NCBI RefSeq assembly: GCF_036057275.1
Contig: NZ_CP107945.1
Coordinates: 1,302,001-1,366,000, forward strand
Source: Streptomyces sp. NBC_00390
GTDB lineage: Bacteria > Actinomycetota > Actinomycetes > Streptomycetales > Streptomycetaceae
Direction of reading: 5' to 3'
DNA: 64,000 nt
The translations under genes and the position numbers were made by a program. The notes below the pieces were generated by a model. That model saw only the letters and a list, made by a program, of their open reading frames with translations. It searched no databases and was not told the origin of the DNA. Shown here piece after piece: positions 60,649 to 64,000 of the stretch. Positions within the stretch are counted from its first letter, which is position 1. The number at the start of each line of letters is the position of its first letter.

Positions 60649-60661
60649 CTTGTCAGACAAG
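60649..60661. promoter_or_regulatory. GntR operator candidate
   Basis: CTTGTC-A-GACAAG, a perfect palindrome with one central base, 38 bases upstream of the GntR GTG start. It has the GT-N-AC core of GntR-type operators. A related sequence, CTTGTCTGACA, covers the first codons of adenosine deaminase at 61525-61535. Confidence 0.6.
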
Positions 60662-60698
60662 TTAGGTTTGCTGCCGACACATGAACCGAGGAGGATCA

Positions 60699-61445
60699 GT
60701 GGCAGCCAGCGGGCAGCAGCGGAGACCGGTCGTCGTCCTGTACGAGCGGATCGCGGACGCCATCCACGAGGGCACCTATCCGCCCGGATCGACGCTGCCG
60801 TCGGAGCCCCGGCTCGCCGCCGAGCTGGGGGTCAGCCGCCCGGCGCTGCGCGAGGCGCTGCTGCTGCTCCAGGAGGACGGACTGCTCTCGGTACGCCGGG
60901 GCGTGGGCCGGACCGTCAGCGACCGGCCGCCGCGGCGCGGCTACGAGCACATCCAGCCGCTGGAGGAGCTGCTGTCCTCGGGCTCGCCGCTGCGGGTGCG
61001 GCCGCTGCTGCGCGCGATGGAGGAGCCGACCGACTTCACCACGCAGCATCTGCTGGCCCCGGCCCGGGCGGAGCTGCGTTTCTGGGAGTCATTGCTGGTC
61101 GGCGAGGATGCGGCGACGGCACTCAGCCACGAGTGGGCGGCGCAGGACGCGACACTGCAGGCCAGGCACCCGGCCTTCGCGCAGGCCCTGGAGGTGGCGC
61201 AGGACGCGCCGGTGTCGATGCTGTCGGTCCTGACGGCGGCCTCGAAGGGCGTGGCCCTGACCGCCCACAGCGCGGTGAGCGCGACCCTGCTGGGCAGGCG
61301 CCGCGGCGACCTGCTGGACCGGGCGGCGGACACCCCGGCGGTACTGGTCACGCAGGTGGTCCGGGTGGGCGACACCCCGGTCCTGGCGGCGAAGCACATG
61401 CTCCCGACGGGGGCACCGGCGCTGCCGGTGCTCCAGTCCAACTGA
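60699..61445 (+). CDS. GntR/HutC-type transcriptional regulator
   Basis: A 248-residue regulator. The winged helix is [20 protein letters not shown] and [13 protein letters not shown], followed by a UTRA-type effector domain ([30 protein letters not shown]). The GTG at 60699 is preferred because GAGGAG lies just upstream; the ATG 18 bases earlier has no better site. It precedes adenosine deaminase by about 75 bases. Confidence 0.9.
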   Translation: MAASGQQRRPVVVLYERIADAIHEGTYPPGSTLPSEPRLAAELGVSRPALREALLLLQEDGLLSVRRGVGRTVSDRPPRRGYEHIQPLEELLSSGSPLRVRPLLRAMEEPTDFTTQHLLAPARAELRFWESLLVGEDAATALSHEWAAQDATLQARHPAFAQALEVAQDAPVSMLSVLTAASKGVALTAHSAVSATLLGRRRGDLLDRAADTPAVLVTQVVRVGDTPVLAAKHMLPTGAPALPVLQSN

Positions 61446-61446
61446 G

Positions 61447-61473
61447 GGGCGCCGGCCGGTCCGGTCGGCGCCC
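61447..61473 (+). terminator. Terminator of the GntR gene
   Basis: GGGCGCCG and CGGCGCCC arms (8 bp) with an 11-base loop, starting one base after the GntR stop codon. Confidence 0.5.
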
Positions 61474-61519
61474 GGCCCGCGCGGTGCGTCTCCCGCCGCC
61501 CGTGCCGTACACTCCCGGG

Positions 61520-62587
61520 ATGCACTTGTCTGACATCCTTCGCGCGCCCAAGGCCGTCCTTCATGACCACCTCGACGGTGGACTGCGTCCGGCCACGATC
61601 ATCGAGCTGGCCCGCGAGTGCGGCTACCGCGATCTGCCCACCGAGGACCCCGCCGCGCTCGCGGTCTGGTTCCGGGACGCCGCGGACTCCGGCTCGCTGG
61701 AGCGCTACCTGGAGACCTTCGCCCACACCTGCGCGGTGATGCAGACCCGCGAGGCGCTGGAGCGCATCGCGGCGGAGTGCGCCGAGGACCTGGCGGCAGA
61801 CGGTGTCGTCTATGCCGAGGTGCGGTATGCGCCCGAGCAGCACCAGGAGCGCGGGCTCACCCTCGACGAGGTCGTGGACGCGGTCAACGCGGGCTTCCGC
61901 GAGGGCGAGCACCGCGCCGGGGGACGGATCACGGTCCGTGCGCTGCTCACGGGCATGCGGCACACCGAACGCTCCCTGGAGATAGCCGAGTTGACCGTGG
62001 CCCACCGTGAGCGCGGGGTCGCCGGCTTCGACATCGCGGGAGGCGAGATCGGCAACCCGCCGGCCCGCCATCTGCCGGCCTTCCAGCATCTGAAGCGGCA
62101 CAACTGCCACTTCACCATCCACGCCGGCGAGGCGGTCGGCGCCGAGTCCATCCACGAGGCCGTGCAGATCTGCGGTGCCGAGCGGATCGGGCACGGCGTG
62201 CGCATCACCGACGACATCACGGTGCATGACGACGGAACGGCCCGGCTCGGACACCTCGCCTCGTACGTCCGCGACAACGGCATCGCGCTGGAGGTCTGCC
62301 CGACCTCCAACCTCCAGACGGGCGCGGCCAAGGACTACGCAACGCACCCGATCGACCTGCTGCGCCGCCTCGGCTTCCGCATCACGCTCAACACGGACAA
62401 CCGTCTGGTCTCCGGCACCACGATGAGCCAGGAGTTCCAGCACATGGTGGACGCTTTCGGGTACGGCCCCGAGGTCTTCGAGGAGTTCACGGTCGCGGCG
62501 ATCGAGTCGGCGTTCCTGCCCCTGCCGGAGCGGCAGCGGCTGATCCGCGAGGTGGTGCGGCCGGGGTACGCGGCGCTCGCCCGCTGA
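61520..62587 (+). CDS. add: Adenosine deaminase
   Basis: A 355-residue adenosine deaminase-family protein. The N-terminal metal motif is [11 protein letters not shown], followed by [13 protein letters not shown] context in [10 protein letters not shown], the catalytic [22 protein letters not shown] and the C-terminal [13 protein letters not shown] motif. It converts adenosine or deoxyadenosine to inosine forms in purine salvage. The ATG lies 74 bases after the GntR stop. Confidence 0.92.
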   Translation: MHLSDILRAPKAVLHDHLDGGLRPATIIELARECGYRDLPTEDPAALAVWFRDAADSGSLERYLETFAHTCAVMQTREALERIAAECAEDLAADGVVYAEVRYAPEQHQERGLTLDEVVDAVNAGFREGEHRAGGRITVRALLTGMRHTERSLEIAELTVAHRERGVAGFDIAGGEIGNPPARHLPAFQHLKRHNCHFTIHAGEAVGAESIHEAVQICGAERIGHGVRITDDITVHDDGTARLGHLASYVRDNGIALEVCPTSNLQTGAAKDYATHPIDLLRRLGFRITLNTDNRLVSGTTMSQEFQHMVDAFGYGPEVFEEFTVAAIESAFLPLPERQRLIREVVRPGYAALAR

Positions 62588-62666
62588 CCGGCCCGCCCGC
62601 GGCCGGCAGCGGGTGGCTGCGAGCCGTCGGCCAGAAACCGGCCCGGAACCGGCCCGTGCGCAGAAC

Positions 62667-63608
62667 TCAGCGCAGGGCCGGCTCGTCCAGCGTCAGGGTC
62701 CGCGCCTCCGCGTCCAGCACCGCCCCGACGCCCAGCGGCATGGTCAGCGTGCTCTCGCAGTGTCCGAAGCCCAGTTCCTCGATCACGGGGACACCGAGGC
62801 CCCCGAGCCGGTCGAGCAGTACCGCACGTACCTGCTCGTAGGGACCGCACTCCGCCCATGACCCGAGGGCGATACCGGCGACACCGTCCAGCCAGCCGGA
62901 GCGCAGGAGTTGGGTGAGGATGCGGTCCAGTCGGTAGTCCTCCTCCCCCACGTCCTCGATCAGCAGCAGCCCGCCGCGGGCGGACGGCCGGGCCGCAGGG
63001 GTGCCCAGGTCCGCGGCGAGCAGGCTGACGCAGCCGCCGAGCGTGATGCCCCGGGCCCTGCCCGGCGCCATCGTGCGCGCCGTGTCGAGGCCGAGAGTGC
63101 GGACCGACTCGGGTGCGAACAGCGTGGCCCGCAGCGACTCCTGGGTGGCGAGGTCCTTGAGGAAGGTCACGGCGCCGACCATGGGTCCGTGCAGGGTGGC
63201 CAGGCCCATGCGGACGGCGAAGGCCTCGTGCAGGGCGGTGACATCGCTGTAGCCGACGAAGACCTTGGGGCCGGCCGCCCGAATCGCGGCCCAGTCGATC
63301 AGGTCGACCATGCGCTGGGCGCCGTACCCGCCGCGCGCGCAGATCACCGCCGAGACCGTCGGGTCGCACCAGGCCTCGGTCAGATCCCGGGCCCGGTCGT
63401 GGTCCGTCGCCGAGAGGTACCACAAGTGCGGGTGCTGCTCGCGGACATGGGGCATCACCACCGGCTCCAGGTCCCAGCCGCGCAGGATCTCCAGTCCGGC
63501 GTCCAGCCGCTCCCCCGGTACCGGACCGCTCGGCGCGACGACGGCGACCCGGGCCCCGGGCCCGAGGCGGGCCGGGCGCGTCAGGGGTGCGAGCGGTGTG
63601 AGGGTCAC
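62667..63608 (-). CDS. LD-carboxypeptidase (peptidase S66)
   Basis: A 313-residue murein LD-carboxypeptidase-like protein. The nucleophile is in VFVGYSDVTAL, the glutamate in LLLIEDVGEED and the histidine in GFGHCESTLTMPLG. It trims tetrapeptides in peptidoglycan recycling, or in some relatives processes microcin-type peptides. The GTG at 63608 overlaps the stop of the S9 peptidase gene by 4 bases, indicating an operon. Confidence 0.9.
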   Translation of the reverse strand: MTLTPLAPLTRPARLGPGARVAVVAPSGPVPGERLDAGLEILRGWDLEPVVMPHVREQHPHLWYLSATDHDRARDLTEAWCDPTVSAVICARGGYGAQRMVDLIDWAAIRAAGPKVFVGYSDVTALHEAFAVRMGLATLHGPMVGAVTFLKDLATQESLRATLFAPESVRTLGLDTARTMAPGRARGITLGGCVSLLAADLGTPAARPSARGGLLLIEDVGEEDYRLDRILTQLLRSGWLDGVAGIALGSWAECGPYEQVRAVLLDRLGGLGVPVIEELGFGHCESTLTMPLGVGAVLDAEARTLTLDEPALR

Positions 63609-64000
63609 TGCTTGAGCTCCAGTGGCGGGACGTCGGGGCGGGTGATGCCGAAGGTCTGTGCGTACAGCGACAGTTCCGCCTCCAGGGCGCGGACCATGGT
63701 GTCGGCCAGGCGGAAGCCGTGTCCTTCGCCCTCGAAGGCGATGTAGGCATGTGCGATGCCGCGCCCGGCCATCTCGGCGAGGAAGCGCTCGCACTGCACG
63801 GGCGGGCAGATGACGTCGTCCAGGCCCTGCAGCAGCAGGAAGGGCGCGGTGATCCGCTCGGCGTTGTTCAGCGGTGAGCGTTCGCGGTAGCGGGCGGGTA
63901 CTTGGGGGTCCCTCCCCTGCGGAGCCTTGGGGGGCAGGGGGCCGACCAGCGACTCCAGGTACCGCGATTCGAAGTCGTGTGTCTCGCCGGTGGCCCAGCC
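63605..64000 (-). CDS. S9 family prolyl oligopeptidase-like protein, C-terminal part only
   Basis: The gene enters from the right edge, so only the last 131 codons are present. The fold end is visible: SPLNNAERITAPFLLLQGLDDVICPP with the catalytic aspartate (split: SPLNNAERITAPF, LLLQGLDDVICPP) and FEGEGHGFRLAD with the histidine. An odd loop, LPPKAPQGRDPQVP, interrupts the region before it and looks like an insertion. It is coupled to the LD-carboxypeptidase gene by a 4-base overlap. Confidence 0.87.
   Translation of the reverse strand, partial: GWATGETHDFESRYLESLVGPLPPKAPQGRDPQVPARYRERSPLNNAERITAPFLLLQGLDDVICPPVQCERFLAEMAGRGIAHAYIAFEGEGHGFRLADTMVRALEAELSLYAQTFGITRPDVPPLELKQ

Overview
The window is high-GC actinobacterial chromosome, almost certainly Streptomyces. 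Codon third positions are strongly G/C, GTG and TTG starts are common, and the gene set is typical: an SsgA-like sporulation protein, an MmyB-type XRE regulator, a class F sortase, LigB-type ATP-dependent DNA ligase, ROK and GntR regulators, and a fused PAP2/diacylglycerol-kinase protein. No rRNA, tRNA or CRISPR array is visible. The six-frame view is full of antisense shadow ORFs (some over 1000 aa), which are ignored here.

Region 1 (about 0.3-21.8 kb, nearly all minus strand) is a sugar-acquisition and metabolite block. A ROK repressor and an ABC sugar importer (ATPase, permease, Tat-lipoprotein binding protein) come first in transcription order. They are followed by a Gfo/Idh/MocA dehydrogenase with a TIM-barrel isomerase, then a 1229-aa secreted multidomain protein (sugar dehydrogenase, PKD, CBM6-like, ThuA, DUF1080). 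Last is an ebo-type cluster: an inositol-phosphate-synthase-like protein, a UbiA prenyltransferase, a TIM barrel, EboA, a TatD hydrolase, EboE, a nucleotide-pyrophosphatase-like phosphatase and a Tat-exported TIM barrel. Most ebo genes overlap by 1-4 bases, so one translationally coupled operon is likely. The ROK gene and the secreted-enzyme gene share an identical spaced dyad (ACTTTCTCC-N7-GGACAAAG), a good candidate for the ROK operator.

Region 2 (21.9-44 kb) is mixed housekeeping and accessory genes: NUDIX, a FabH-like enzyme, a truncated formate-dehydrogenase remnant joined to fdhD, a 2Fe-2S ferredoxin, a divergent LysR/bile-acid-symporter pair, an acyl-CoA ligase, an aldo/keto reductase, a PP2C phosphatase, a ricin-type lectin, a divergent AraC/NmrA pair, pterin dehydratase with a methyltransferase, an FBP-type zinc protein, ligB, a PI-PLC-like secreted protein, an SsgA-like protein and an XRE regulator. 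Several broken genes lie here: a gene frameshifted by a 10-bp tandem duplication and a lamin-tail fragment ending in a long hairpin.

Region 3 (44-64 kb) has an IS5-type transposase remnant, methyltransferases, a secreted protein/class F sortase pair, an alcohol dehydrogenase, a membrane-anchored phosphatase, two metallo-beta-lactamase-fold proteins with a DedA protein, an aminotransferase-like protein lacking the catalytic lysine, a PAP2-DAGK fusion, an ABC permease remnant that carries an internal micro-inversion, GntR with adenosine deaminase, and LD-carboxypeptidase with a partial S9 peptidase running off the right edge.

Most unusual signals: collagen-like Gly-X-Y and Thr-Gly-Arg repeats inside the first two ebo genes, the shared ROK-type dyad, the lysine-less aminotransferase, the micro-inverted permease, two short tandem duplications at gene starts, and a structured, terminator-ended possible small RNA near 41.2-41.35 kb.
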